34,633 nt of DNA from an uncultured Pseudomonadota bacterium (GTDB lineage Bacteria > Myxococcota_A > UBA796 > GCA-2862545): contig CALATR010000452.1 in assembly GCA_937891875.1 (NCBI GenBank), forward strand, positions 1-34,633, in the 5' to 3' direction. The notes under the pieces are model-generated. The model worked only from the letters and a program-made list of their open reading frames with translations. It had not been told where the DNA came from and made no database searches. Below are positions 24,745 through 31,892 of this stretch, piece by piece; position 1 is the first letter of the stretch, and each line of letters opens with the position of its first letter. The position numbers and the translations under genes are program-made.

Positions 24745-26133
24745 GTGCACGTCGAACTCAGTGAAGCCCTCCCCGCCCTGGTCGCGCTGATCGAGGGCCA
24801 CCTCCTCCGAGAGCGGGTCGAGCCGGTCCGTACGCCGCTCTCGCCCGAAGCCCTGCTCGAACGCCTCGATCTGGCGCTCGGTGAGCAGGGCGTGCCCTTC
24901 GGCGACGTCGTCGAGCAGCTCCACGAGGTGCTCGCCGTCACCCCCACCACCGCCAGCGATCACTTCTTCAACCAGCTCTTCGGTGGACGCGACGGCGCGG
25001 CCGTGGTCGGCGAGGCGCTGGCGGGCGTGCTCAACAACAGCATGTACACCTACAAGGTCGCCGGTGTGCACGTGCTCATCGAGCTGCTGCTGGTGAAGCG
25101 CATGGGCGCGCTCATGGGCTACGACGAGCCGGAGGGCGTGTTCACGCCGGGCGGCTCGCTGTCGAACCTGGCGGGCATGGTGATGGCGCGCAACGAGGCC
25201 GTGCCTGACCTGATGGACCGCGGCTCGGACGGTCGTGCCCTGCGGATCTACACCTCGGCCGACAGCCACTACTCCATCCGAAAAGCGGCCAGCATGCTGG
25301 GGATCGGGCGGGACAACGTGGTGAAGGTGGCCGTCGACGAGCGTGGGCGCATGGTGCCCGAGGCCCTCACAAAGGCGATCGCCGCGGACCGTGCGGCCGG
25401 CCACGTCCCGGTGATGATCAACGCCACCGCAGGCACGACCGTGCTCGGCGCCTTCGACCCGCTGGAGCCCCTGGCCGACCTCGCCCAGCGCGAGGGGATC
25501 TGGCTGCACGTGGACGCGGCCTACGGGGGGAGCATGGTGTTCCACCCCGACTTTCGCGCGCACTTCGCCGGCATCTCCCGGGCCGACTCCATCACCTGGG
25601 ACGCCCACAAGATGATGGGCGTGCCGCTGACGTGCTCGGTGGTCCTGGTGCGGCACAAGGGCCACCTGACGAAGCACTTCAACGAGACCGCCGACTACCT
25701 GTTCCAGGACGACACCGACGACCTGAACCCGGGCACGCGCTCGCTGCAGTGCGGCCGCCGCAACGACGTGCTCAAGCTCTGGACCGCCTGGAAGACCCAC
25801 GGCGACGAGGGCTACCGCCGTCGGGTGCAGGTCCTGCGTGACAACACCCTGTACGCCCGGGAGATCGTCGAGCGGGAGCCCCGGCTGGAGCTGGTGCGCG
25901 AGCCCGAGTCGCTCAACCTGTGCTTCAAGGTCGGCGGGGCCCGTGCCGACAAGCTGTGCACCGCCATGAATCGCCGCGGGCGGGCGATGGTCGGCCACGC
26001 CTTCGTCGACGGTGAGCCCGTCGTGCGCCTGGTCTTCCTCGATCCGACCCTGCCCCGCGAGCGCATCGACGCCTTCTTCGAGGCCCTGCTGCTGACGGCG
26101 GAGGAAGGCGAGCTTCCGGAGGTGTCCCGATGA
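24745..26133 (+). CDS. PLP-dependent group II decarboxylase, probably cysteine sulfinate decarboxylase
   Basis: This is a group II pyridoxal-phosphate decarboxylase (glutamate / aromatic amino acid / cysteine sulfinate type). Key features are FTPGGSLSNLAGMVMARN, HVDAAYGGS with the PLP-pyridine Asp (25513-25515), and the Schiff-base Lys in WDAHKMMG (25609-25611). It overlaps the cysteine dioxygenase gene by ATGA, so cysteine sulfinate is the likely substrate and hypotaurine the product. The start is uncertain: from 24674 (ATG MTSAVGARLRPPVEAHHPD) codon bias is good in another frame until about 24735, where a one-base shift gives continuous reading. The given start (GTG 24745) is the first start of the intact frame after that point. 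A cytoplasmic enzyme. Confidence 0.85.
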   Translation: MHVELSEALPALVALIEGHLLRERVEPVRTPLSPEALLERLDLALGEQGVPFGDVVEQLHEVLAVTPTTASDHFFNQLFGGRDGAAVVGEALAGVLNNSMYTYKVAGVHVLIELLLVKRMGALMGYDEPEGVFTPGGSLSNLAGMVMARNEAVPDLMDRGSDGRALRIYTSADSHYSIRKAASMLGIGRDNVVKVAVDERGRMVPEALTKAIAADRAAGHVPVMINATAGTTVLGAFDPLEPLADLAQREGIWLHVDAAYGGSMVFHPDFRAHFAGISRADSITWDAHKMMGVPLTCSVVLVRHKGHLTKHFNETADYLFQDDTDDLNPGTRSLQCGRRNDVLKLWTAWKTHGDEGYRRRVQVLRDNTLYAREIVEREPRLELVREPESLNLCFKVGGARADKLCTAMNRRGRAMVGHAFVDGEPVVRLVFLDPTLPRERIDAFFEALLLTAEEGELPEVSR

Positions 26134-26702
26134 GCGCGCGCAGAGAACGCCTGGACCTGCTGATCAGCAAGCTCGAAGCTTCGGTATCGTTCGATGACTG
26201 CCGCCGGGCACGCTGCCGCGCGGTGGAGTCGGCATTGTCCGAGGCGGTCCTGCCCGGCGCGCCGCTCCTGCCCGCCGATCTGCGCGCCCCCTGCGCCGAG
26301 CACTACGCCCGCCACCTGGTGCACCGCGATCCCGAGGGTCGCTTCTCGGTCATCGCCATGGTGTGGGCGCCGGGGCAGGGCACGCCGATCCATGACCACG
26401 GCGGGCTGTGGTGCGTCGAGTGCGTGCTGCAGGGCCGCATCGAGGTGCGTGCCTACCGTCCGACCGACGCCGAGGGAGACCGCGCCGACGTCGACTTCCA
26501 GTGCGCCGAGGTCATCCGCGCCGAGCTGGGCGAGTCGGGACACCTGATCCCGCCGCTCGACCACCACGTGATCTGCAACCCCTTCGACGAGGTCGCCGTC
26601 ACCCTGCACGTCTACGGCGGCGATCTCGACTGGTGCCGGGTCTTCGAGCCCCTTCCCGAGGGCGGCTACGTCGCGGTGCGCAAGGAGCTGGCGACCGACT
26701 GA
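26130..26702 (+). CDS. cdo: Cysteine dioxygenase (Arg-type cupin)
   Basis: This 190-residue cupin oxidises cysteine with O2 to cysteine sulfinate using non-heme iron. The ligands are visible by comparison with mammalian CDO: His88, His90 (PIHDHGG) and His146 (DHHVICN). Arg61 in YARHLV matches Arg60, which binds the cysteine carboxylate and marks the Arg-type, so cysteine is preferred over 3-mercaptopropionate. Thr158-x-His160-x-Tyr162 (TLHVY) matches the Ser153/His155/Tyr157 triad. Cys95 falls at the Cys93 position, so a Cys-Tyr cross-link is possible; most known bacterial CDOs have Gly there. The start overlaps the decarboxylase stop (ATGA). The stop is three bases from the convergent protease gene. 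Confidence 0.93.
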   Translation: MSARRERLDLLISKLEASVSFDDCRRARCRAVESALSEAVLPGAPLLPADLRAPCAEHYARHLVHRDPEGRFSVIAMVWAPGQGTPIHDHGGLWCVECVLQGRIEVRAYRPTDAEGDRADVDFQCAEVIRAELGESGHLIPPLDHHVICNPFDEVAVTLHVYGGDLDWCRVFEPLPEGGYVAVRKELATD

Positions 26703-26705
26703 CGA

Positions 26706-28304
26706 TCAGCGTCGGCGGCGGATCATGCCGAGGATCAGCCCGAGGCCTGCGAGCGCCACACCGGCCGGCGCTCCGGTGCTGGAGCAGCCGGGCGGGTCGG
26801 GGATGGTGGCGCCGGTGCCGGGGAACGGGTCCAGGTCAGGCTCGTCCTGGCAGCGGGTGAGGCTGCCCGACAGCAGGGCCTCGGTGTCCATCGCCTCGCC
26901 CGCGCCCGCGGTGATGAGCACGTATGGCGCGGGATCGACGTAGAGATCGCCGCGGGGCACGGTGTCCTCGGGGATCGCCTGGGCGGTCAGCTGCAGGGTG
27001 TAGTCCCCGGCCGGCAGGTCAGACGCGATGAGGATGCCGTCGAGATCGCGGTAGCCCGTGGTCTCGTCGAGGAAGAGCGGCGCGCGCTCCAGGGTGCGGA
27101 CCACCGACCCGTCGCTGTCGAGCAGGTCCATGCGCACGCGGACGGCGGAGAAGACGCTCCAGGCCATGGGCACGACGACCAGCTCGCCGGAGATTCCGTT
27201 CAGGGCCAGGTTGCGGGTCTGTCCGGGGGCGAGCACGTCGGGCAGGGTGGCAGCGCCGTTGCCGTCGAGCAGGACCCGACCCTCGGCGACGGGCTCGACG
27301 TAGGCGGCGCCGTCGCCGGTACAGCGGGCGACCAGCGTGCCCGCGTCCTGGGCGTCACCGGTGATGGCGTACGTGGAGAGTGTGCCTTCTTCCGAGGTGA
27401 TCGGCGTGCGGGCCAGGGTCCCCGGAGAGCAGGTGGAGCTGACGACCGGGCCGGTCAGGGTGCCCTCGCCGGCGAGCCAGGGCTCGACGACCAGGTGGTA
27501 GCGGCCGTCCTCGAGACCCTCGATGGCGAAGTGACCGTCGGCGTCGGTGAGGGCGGAGGCGTAGGGGGTGCGGCGATCGAGGGAGACGGCGAGCACGTGG
27601 GCGCCGGACAGCACGGTGCCGTCGTCGGCTTCGACCTGTCCGGTCAGCGCGCCGCCTCCGTCGCCGTACAGCGCGCGGGCACCCGCCCGGTCATCGCAGC
27701 CGAGCGTGTGCTGGCCGTTCCAGTTGTAGGTGAACTGAGTGGAGCTCATCACCCCGGTGTGGTCGAGCCCGATCGCGTGGCCCAGCTCGTGGGTGACCAC
27801 GTCCTGGAGCAGGATGAAGCGTCGGGTCACCGCGTAGTCCACGTCCTGTGGGTCGGACAGAAAACCGTAGTCGCGGTCGTTGATCGCCATGTCAATCTCG
27901 ACGATGGATCCATCCTCATCGGTCCAGACATGGGTATAGGCGATGGCGTGGAAGTCTTCACCGAGCTCCGCGATGGGGTCCTTCATCGCCGTGACGTAGA
28001 AGATGGTGGAGAGCCCATCCTGCTTGATCCGCTTGGGATAGGCGGTCTGATCCTCTGGTTTGAACACGTCGTAGGAGAGGTTCCCGCCGGCGGCGGTGCG
28101 CCACTGCTCCAGTGCCGTCCGGGTGGCGTCCAGGGACTCGGACGCGCTGATCCCGGCGCTGTTTCCGGGAATGACGACCAGGCCCAGGTAGGGCGTGTCG
28201 TCGGAGCCCGTGGCGAGGCGGAGCGCCACGCCCGCGTCGTCGCGCATCGGCGCGTGGGCCAGCGAGGCGGACGCGGCCAGGAGTATCGGTAGAATGCGGA
28301 TCAT
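26706..28304 (-). CDS. Matrixin-like metalloprotease with MYXO-CTERM-like tail
   Basis: This 532-residue protein has a Sec signal (MIRILPILLAASASLAHA). Its catalytic domain (about 25-215) has the metzincin zinc motif HELGHAIGLDH (His172, Glu173, His176, His182) and a Met-turn VMSS (Met186), as in matrixins. A carboxypeptidase-regulatory-like beta domain follows (about 218-275), then a beta-rich region with pre-peptidase-C-like strands. The C-terminus is PPGCSSTGAP, a hydrophobic helix and RRRR, matching MYXO-CTERM surface sorting. It is an exported, probably surface-anchored protease. ATG 28304 has GGAGG four to five bases upstream. Substrate unknown. Confidence 0.9.
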   Translation of the reverse strand: MIRILPILLAASASLAHAPMRDDAGVALRLATGSDDTPYLGLVVIPGNSAGISASESLDATRTALEQWRTAAGGNLSYDVFKPEDQTAYPKRIKQDGLSTIFYVTAMKDPIAELGEDFHAIAYTHVWTDEDGSIVEIDMAINDRDYGFLSDPQDVDYAVTRRFILLQDVVTHELGHAIGLDHTGVMSSTQFTYNWNGQHTLGCDDRAGARALYGDGGGALTGQVEADDGTVLSGAHVLAVSLDRRTPYASALTDADGHFAIEGLEDGRYHLVVEPWLAGEGTLTGPVVSSTCSPGTLARTPITSEEGTLSTYAITGDAQDAGTLVARCTGDGAAYVEPVAEGRVLLDGNGAATLPDVLAPGQTRNLALNGISGELVVVPMAWSVFSAVRVRMDLLDSDGSVVRTLERAPLFLDETTGYRDLDGILIASDLPAGDYTLQLTAQAIPEDTVPRGDLYVDPAPYVLITAGAGEAMDTEALLSGSLTRCQDEPDLDPFPGTGATIPDPPGCSSTGAPAGVALAGLGLILGMIRRRR

Positions 28305-28329
28305 GGGGCCTCCGGCGCGCGACGGGGAT

Positions 28330-28359
28330 GGCCCGCCTCCCCCTGGGGGGAAGCGGGCC
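28330..28359 (-). terminator. Long GC hairpin
   Basis: GGCCCGC-C-TCCCCC pairs with GGGGGA-A-GCGGGCC across a TG loop: 13 base pairs with one internal mismatch. With the hairpin at 28362-28388 it forms a tandem structure between the lipoprotein gene stop (28400) and the protease start (28304). Confidence 0.5.
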
Positions 28360-28361
28360 GG

Positions 28362-28388
28362 GCCGCCTGATCGGGGGGCTCAGGCGGC
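28362..28388 (-). terminator. Perfect 9-bp hairpin after lipoprotein gene
   Basis: GCCGCCTGA (28362-28370) and TCAGGCGGC (28380-28388) form a perfect stem with a nine-base loop, starting 12 bases after the stop at 28400 on the minus strand. It is a probable terminator, although no T tract follows. Confidence 0.5.
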
Positions 28389-28399
28389 ACGAGCAGAGG

Positions 28400-29554
28400 T
28401 CAGTCGCACTCGGGGTAGAGCGCCTCTGCGATCAGCTTGTCGAGCTTGCCGTCGGAGTCGCTGTCCTCGCACAGGTGCTTGCGCACGTCGGCGTCCACCT
28501 TGTGCTTGTTGCCGGGGTCGCAGTAGTACTCCTCGGCGGTGGTGGGCTTGCAGACCGAGGTGGCGACCACGTCGATGTCCACGCCGTCCGCGTCGACCAG
28601 GGTCCCGGTGCTGTCGAAGCACTTCGGGTACTCGATCCAGTTGACGTGCCAGGGGGAGCTCATCGAGAAGTGCGACACCGCATCGTCGGAGGGCACGCCC
28701 CAGTCCTCGAGCTTGTCCTCGATGCGCTTGCCGTCGGTGTCGAGGTCGTAGATGGTGACCTCGAACTCGTGGGTGTCGGTCCACTTGACCCAGATGTCGC
28801 GGCAGTCCTCCCAGACCCGGTGGCCGCCTTCCATGTCGACGATCTTGGGGTAGCCGGAGACGGCGTAGGTGTTGAAGTCCTTGCCATCGCCCTTGGTGGA
28901 GCCGTAGCCCTTGGTCTTCTTCCACACGAACTCGACCGGGTCGTCGTCGACGTCGTAGCCGGTGGCGCAGACGCGGGTGAGCTCGCACTCGTAGTTGAAC
29001 TTCTCGAAGGACTCGATCTCGAGGACGGGCGGGTGGTTGAGCAGGACGAGCGCGTCCATCGCGCCGCCGCCGTCACCGACGCACTGGCTGACGAGCTCGG
29101 TCTCGGCGGTCTTGCCGGCCTCGACGTTCACGCCCTTGGTGGCGCTGGTGGAGCAGTCCTCGGTCACGTAGTCGCTCGAGGAGGTCTCGTAGTCGGACAC
29201 GCTGGCGGGGATCTTCTTGAGCGGCGTGGCGACGATGTCGTAGCAGCCGGGCTCCATGGACGCGAAGAGGTCCGCGCCGAGGTGGCGGCTGTCGGGGTCG
29301 AAGTAGTCCTCCACCAGCTCGATCTTGCCGGGGAAGATGCCGTCGACGAGGTCGACGAAGAAGGTCTGGTCGTCGAGGCCCTGGCCGGTCAACGTACAGC
29401 CGGTCTCGGTGGACTCGGTGATCTCGAAGGCAAAGCCGACCACGTCGGTGTCACCGAAGTAGTCGAGCGACAACATGGCGCCGGTGCCCTGGCCCGCAGA
29501 GCAGGCGACGAAGGAGAGCGGCAGGAGAGCGAGAGCGAGCGTGCGATGCATCAT
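28400..29554 (-). CDS. Lipoprotein of unknown function
   Basis: This 384-residue lipoprotein has a signal with the lipobox FVAC (MHRTLALALLPLSFVACS). The mature part is acidic and Cys-containing. It has an N-terminal region with DYFGDTDVVGFAFEITES and TGCTLTGQGLDDQTFFVDLV, a central ALVLLNHPPVLEIESFEKF that resembles the start of an immunoglobulin-like domain, and a C-terminal Asp-rich end (CEDSDSDGKLDKLIAEALYP). No family was recognised. ATG 29551 may be the true start because GAGG lies six bases upstream of it; ATG 29554 is only three bases away. Its upstream region holds several palindromes, so it is likely to be regulated. Confidence 0.8.
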   Translation of the reverse strand: MMHRTLALALLPLSFVACSAGQGTGAMLSLDYFGDTDVVGFAFEITESTETGCTLTGQGLDDQTFFVDLVDGIFPGKIELVEDYFDPDSRHLGADLFASMEPGCYDIVATPLKKIPASVSDYETSSSDYVTEDCSTSATKGVNVEAGKTAETELVSQCVGDGGGAMDALVLLNHPPVLEIESFEKFNYECELTRVCATGYDVDDDPVEFVWKKTKGYGSTKGDGKDFNTYAVSGYPKIVDMEGGHRVWEDCRDIWVKWTDTHEFEVTIYDLDTDGKRIEDKLEDWGVPSDDAVSHFSMSSPWHVNWIEYPKCFDSTGTLVDADGVDIDVVATSVCKPTTAEEYYCDPGNKHKVDADVRKHLCEDSDSDGKLDKLIAEALYPECD

Positions 29555-29570
29555 GTACCTCAGGTCAACA

Positions 29571-29590
29571 GGAAAAGTGTCCACTTTTCC
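29571..29590. promoter_or_regulatory. Perfect 20-bp palindrome upstream of lipoprotein gene
   Basis: GGAAAAGTG-TC-CACTTTTCC is a 9+2+9 inverted repeat placed 17-36 bases upstream of the minus-strand start at 29554. The position and length fit a homodimeric repressor or activator site overlapping the promoter. Confidence 0.5.
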
Positions 29591-29617
29591 GCAGATTGTG
29601 GGCGCAGGTGTCCGAAC

Positions 29618-29634
29618 AGGTCGACAACCGACCT
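29618..29634. promoter_or_regulatory. Second palindrome upstream of lipoprotein gene
   Basis: AGGTCG-ACAAC-CGACCT is a 6+5+6 inverted repeat. CAGGTCGACA at 29617-29626 also repeats CAGGTCAACA at 29561-29570 in direct orientation (nine of ten bases), so the same factor might bind at both positions. Confidence 0.35.
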
Positions 29635-29823
29635 GGAGACATCCCGTGAACCGGGCGCAGTTCTAGGGCAACCCTGACGGGCCGGCTCAAGAGATGGCGT
29701 TCAAACTTCCTTTCAGGTGACGCCGAGTTCCCCCCCGGCGACGCTCATGGTTTACGTGGAAACGTCATCTTGCTCAACCCTTGCAGCGCATTCTGAAACG
29801 CTTTGTGGCTCGGTACGTGAATG

Positions 29824-29839
29824 ACGACGTACTCGTCGT
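29824..29839. repeat. Short hairpin ACGACG-TACT-CGTCGT
   Basis: A perfect 6-bp stem with a four-base loop lies in the AT-richer part of the gap. It has no nearby gene on either side and no T tract. Its role is unknown. Confidence 0.3.
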
Positions 29840-29923
29840 GAGAACAACCCTATTGTTTCGGATTTCGTACCATGTCAGTACCCGGTGTTGTCAGCGTGCA
29901 ACCGACTGTCATCGCGAGGCGTA

Positions 29924-29994
29924 GGGGGTCGGAGAACCGGATCGGGGGTCGAGGGGGAGCGGGGAGAGGGGGGAGGACGTGGGTCCGGGGAGGG
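29924..29994 (+). other. G-run tract, potential G-quadruplex
   Basis: Within about 70 bases there are eight runs of three to six G (GGGGG at 29924, 29944 and 29953; GGGG at 29961; GGGGGG at 29968; GGG at 29981; GGGG at 29987; GGG at 29992). Several sets of four runs have short loops, as needed for a G-quadruplex on the plus strand. Confidence 0.4.
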
Positions 29995-30005
29995 ACGTGG
30001 CGCTG

Positions 30006-30401
30006 CTCGGCACAGAGGCTCAGAGGCACCGAGATCTGCGCAGAGGGGGGTGGGGTGGTTTGAACGTCTGTCTTCAACACGGAGGAGCGGAGGTCCGGAG
30101 GTCTGACGGAGGGGAGAGTGGCGGGCCCGTTGGTCAGCCGGATGGCCGGTCGAGAGGGCCTGTGGAGCCTGTTCCTCTCGGGGTCTCGTCCTCTTCTTGA
30201 TCGCCAGAGACGACGCCCTCGCGACCCGCCCCACCTCCGCGAGTCCTCGAGACCCCCAGCGCCGGAACGCCCTCCTGCGGAGCCACGCATCCCCGCTCCG
30301 TCAGAACTCCGGCCCTCAGCTCCTCCGTTGTGAAAGCCGGCCTTCGCCCAACCGACTCCCTCTCTGTGACCCCCTCTGTGCCTCTGCGCCTCTGTGCCGA
30401 G
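30006..30401. repeat. 396-bp palindromic element with 106-nt imperfect inverted repeats
   Basis: Bases 30006-30111 align without gaps to the reverse complement of 30296-30401. The outer 24 bases match at 23 positions (CTCGGCACAGAGGC...), the inner 31 at 28 (GGAGGAGC...CTGACGGAG), and the 51 between at a little over half; about three quarters overall. The 184-base centre has further inverted repeats (CGAGAGG 30151-30157 with CCTCTCG 30174-30180; CTCGCG with CGCGAG near 30220-30245). The arms carry the CACAGAGGC-type repeats that occur dispersed in some GC-rich genomes. No transposase is encoded, so a non-autonomous MITE-like element or two repeat copies in opposite orientation are the main options. 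Confidence 0.55.
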
Positions 30402-30446
30402 AGCTGCCGGCGCGTCGGGCGTGCAGGCGACGAGGACCGCCACGGG

Positions 30447-30475
30447 TTGACCGAGGCTCCCGTAGAGGCTAAAAC
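30447..30475 (+). promoter_or_regulatory. sigma70-type promoter of DUF4856 gene
   Basis: TTGACC (-35) and TAAAAC (-10) are separated by exactly 17 bases, giving matches of five and four of six to the consensus. The start of transcription would be near 30482. Overlapping it, TGAAA-TCGGC-TTTCA (30480-30494) is a perfect dyad and a natural operator; it does not match a canonical Fur box. Confidence 0.5.
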
Positions 30476-30509
30476 CCGTTGAAATCGGCTTTCATTTTCA
30501 GGAGGCTCC

Positions 30510-31892
30510 ATGCTTCGCGCCGCCCTCTGGGCGCTCTGCCTCGTCGCCTGCACCGGCGACTCCAGCGATGACACCGATCCCGGCACGGTTCCCGACCGCT
30601 ACGCCTTCGAGGGCCGCGACGGCGGCAGCTCGGTCGTGCACACGGGCCAGACCCTGCGCCACGTGCTCATCGACGACCTCGCCGACTATGTCGGGGGCTT
30701 GACCGCCCAGATCGACGGGGGCCGGGTGCCCCAGGCGGGCGAGGTCACGGCAGACTGCGAGTTCTACCTGGCGTTCGACGCCTCGGTCGGCGGCTCGGTC
30801 GAGCACGGCGTCGGGGCGGATCTGCCGATCGTGCAGGCCACCTACGGCGAGATCGGCGACGCGAACCTGTGGGGCAAGCTCGCCGGCAACGACGAGGTGG
30901 GGCAGCACGAAGACTGGTCGACCGCGTTCGTCGGCTTCCAGGCGGGGTCGCCGCAGGGGCTGGTGGAGTCCTGGCTCGCCGAGCTCGACGCGCTCGCGGT
31001 CGCCCGCGGCAATGGTGAGGTCGGGCAGACGCCGGACGGCGCGCCCATTCGGGAGGTCTACGTCACCGCCGACGGCCGCGACCTGAAGCAGCTGCTCGAG
31101 AAGTTCCTCCGGGCCGGGGTCGCGTTCAGCCAGGGCACCGACGACTACCTGGACGACGATCTCGACGGCAAGGGCCTGCTCGCGGATCACACCGCCCTCG
31201 AGGAGGGCGAGCCGTACACGGCACTCGAGCATCAGTGGGACGAGGGCTTCGGCTACTTCGGCGCCTCTGCCGACTTCGGCCAGCGGGCGACCGCGGACAT
31301 CGCCGAGACCCCGTGGCACGACACCGACGGGGACGGCAGCATCGACCTGCTCACCGAGGTGAGCTTCGGGCACAGCGGCAACGCGGCCAAGCGGGACAGC
31401 GGCGCGGTCAGCCCCACGACGTTCTCCGACGACGCGTTCTCGGCGTTCGTGGCGGGTCGTGCCCTGCTGGCCGACACGGACGGCGCCCTCGACGAGGACC
31501 AGCTCGCCACCCTGCGCGGGCACCGGGACGAGGCGGTCGCTGCGTGGGAGAAGGCGCTCGCTGCCACCGCGGTGCACTACGTCAACGAGGTCCTCGTCGA
31601 CCAGGGCCACATCGGCACGCCCGACTACGACTTCCACGACCACGCCAAGCACTGGTCGGAGCTCAAGGGCTTCGCGCTGGCCTTCCAGTTCAACCCGCGC
31701 TCGCCCATGTCCGACGCCGACTTCGCCCAGCTGCACCAGCTGATCGGCACCGCACCGGTGCTGTCGGACGCCAGCGAGGCGGAGCGGACCCAGCGCATGG
31801 ACGACCTGCGCGCGGCCCGGGACATCCTGGGCCAGACCTACGACTTCGAGGCGGCCAACCTGGGAGGCGACGATGGGACCGGCGGCTGGTAG
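30510..31892 (+). CDS. DUF4856 lipoprotein
   Basis: This 460-residue lipoprotein (MLRAALWALCLVACTG, Cys14) has the DUF4856 signature: YAFEGRDGGSSVVHTGQT at the N-terminus, LEHQWDEGFGYFGASADFG in the middle and HWSELKGFALAFQFNPRSP toward the end. Proteins of this family are often encoded beside imelysin-type proteins and TonB-dependent receptors, as here. The function of the family is not established; an envelope role in iron or metal acquisition is inferred from context. ATG 30510 has CAGGAGG upstream. The imelysin gene starts 20 bases before this gene ends, in another frame, so the two are translationally coupled. Confidence 0.9.
   Translation: MLRAALWALCLVACTGDSSDDTDPGTVPDRYAFEGRDGGSSVVHTGQTLRHVLIDDLADYVGGLTAQIDGGRVPQAGEVTADCEFYLAFDASVGGSVEHGVGADLPIVQATYGEIGDANLWGKLAGNDEVGQHEDWSTAFVGFQAGSPQGLVESWLAELDALAVARGNGEVGQTPDGAPIREVYVTADGRDLKQLLEKFLRAGVAFSQGTDDYLDDDLDGKGLLADHTALEEGEPYTALEHQWDEGFGYFGASADFGQRATADIAETPWHDTDGDGSIDLLTEVSFGHSGNAAKRDSGAVSPTTFSDDAFSAFVAGRALLADTDGALDEDQLATLRGHRDEAVAAWEKALAATAVHYVNEVLVDQGHIGTPDYDFHDHAKHWSELKGFALAFQFNPRSPMSDADFAQLHQLIGTAPVLSDASEAERTQRMDDLRAARDILGQTYDFEAANLGGDDGTGGW

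Larger units (their letters stand above)
29555..30509. other. 955-base gene-free structured region
   Basis: No reading frame here has convincing codon use. The region holds operator-like palindromes (29571-29634), a hairpin ACGACG-TACT-CGTCGT (29824-29839), a G-run tract (29924-29994), a 396-bp inverted-repeat element (30006-30401) and the promoter of the DUF4856 gene. Bases 29690-29880 are clearly less GC-rich than the rest of the window. Frames here translate to strings such as GTEAQRHRG and HNGGAEGRS, which are the signature of dispersed GC-rich repeats rather than proteins. Confidence 0.7.

Noticed and set aside
29850..30443. Minus-strand open frame of 197 codons in the gene-free region
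   Set aside because: It crosses the inverted-repeat element; its peptide (GTEAQRHRG, HNGGAEGRS) is the translation of nucleotide repeats, not a conserved protein.
30480..30494. Possible Fur box before the DUF4856 gene
   Set aside because: The dyad TGAAA-N5-TTTCA does not fit the canonical GATAATGATAATCATTATC pattern; kept only as a generic operator candidate.
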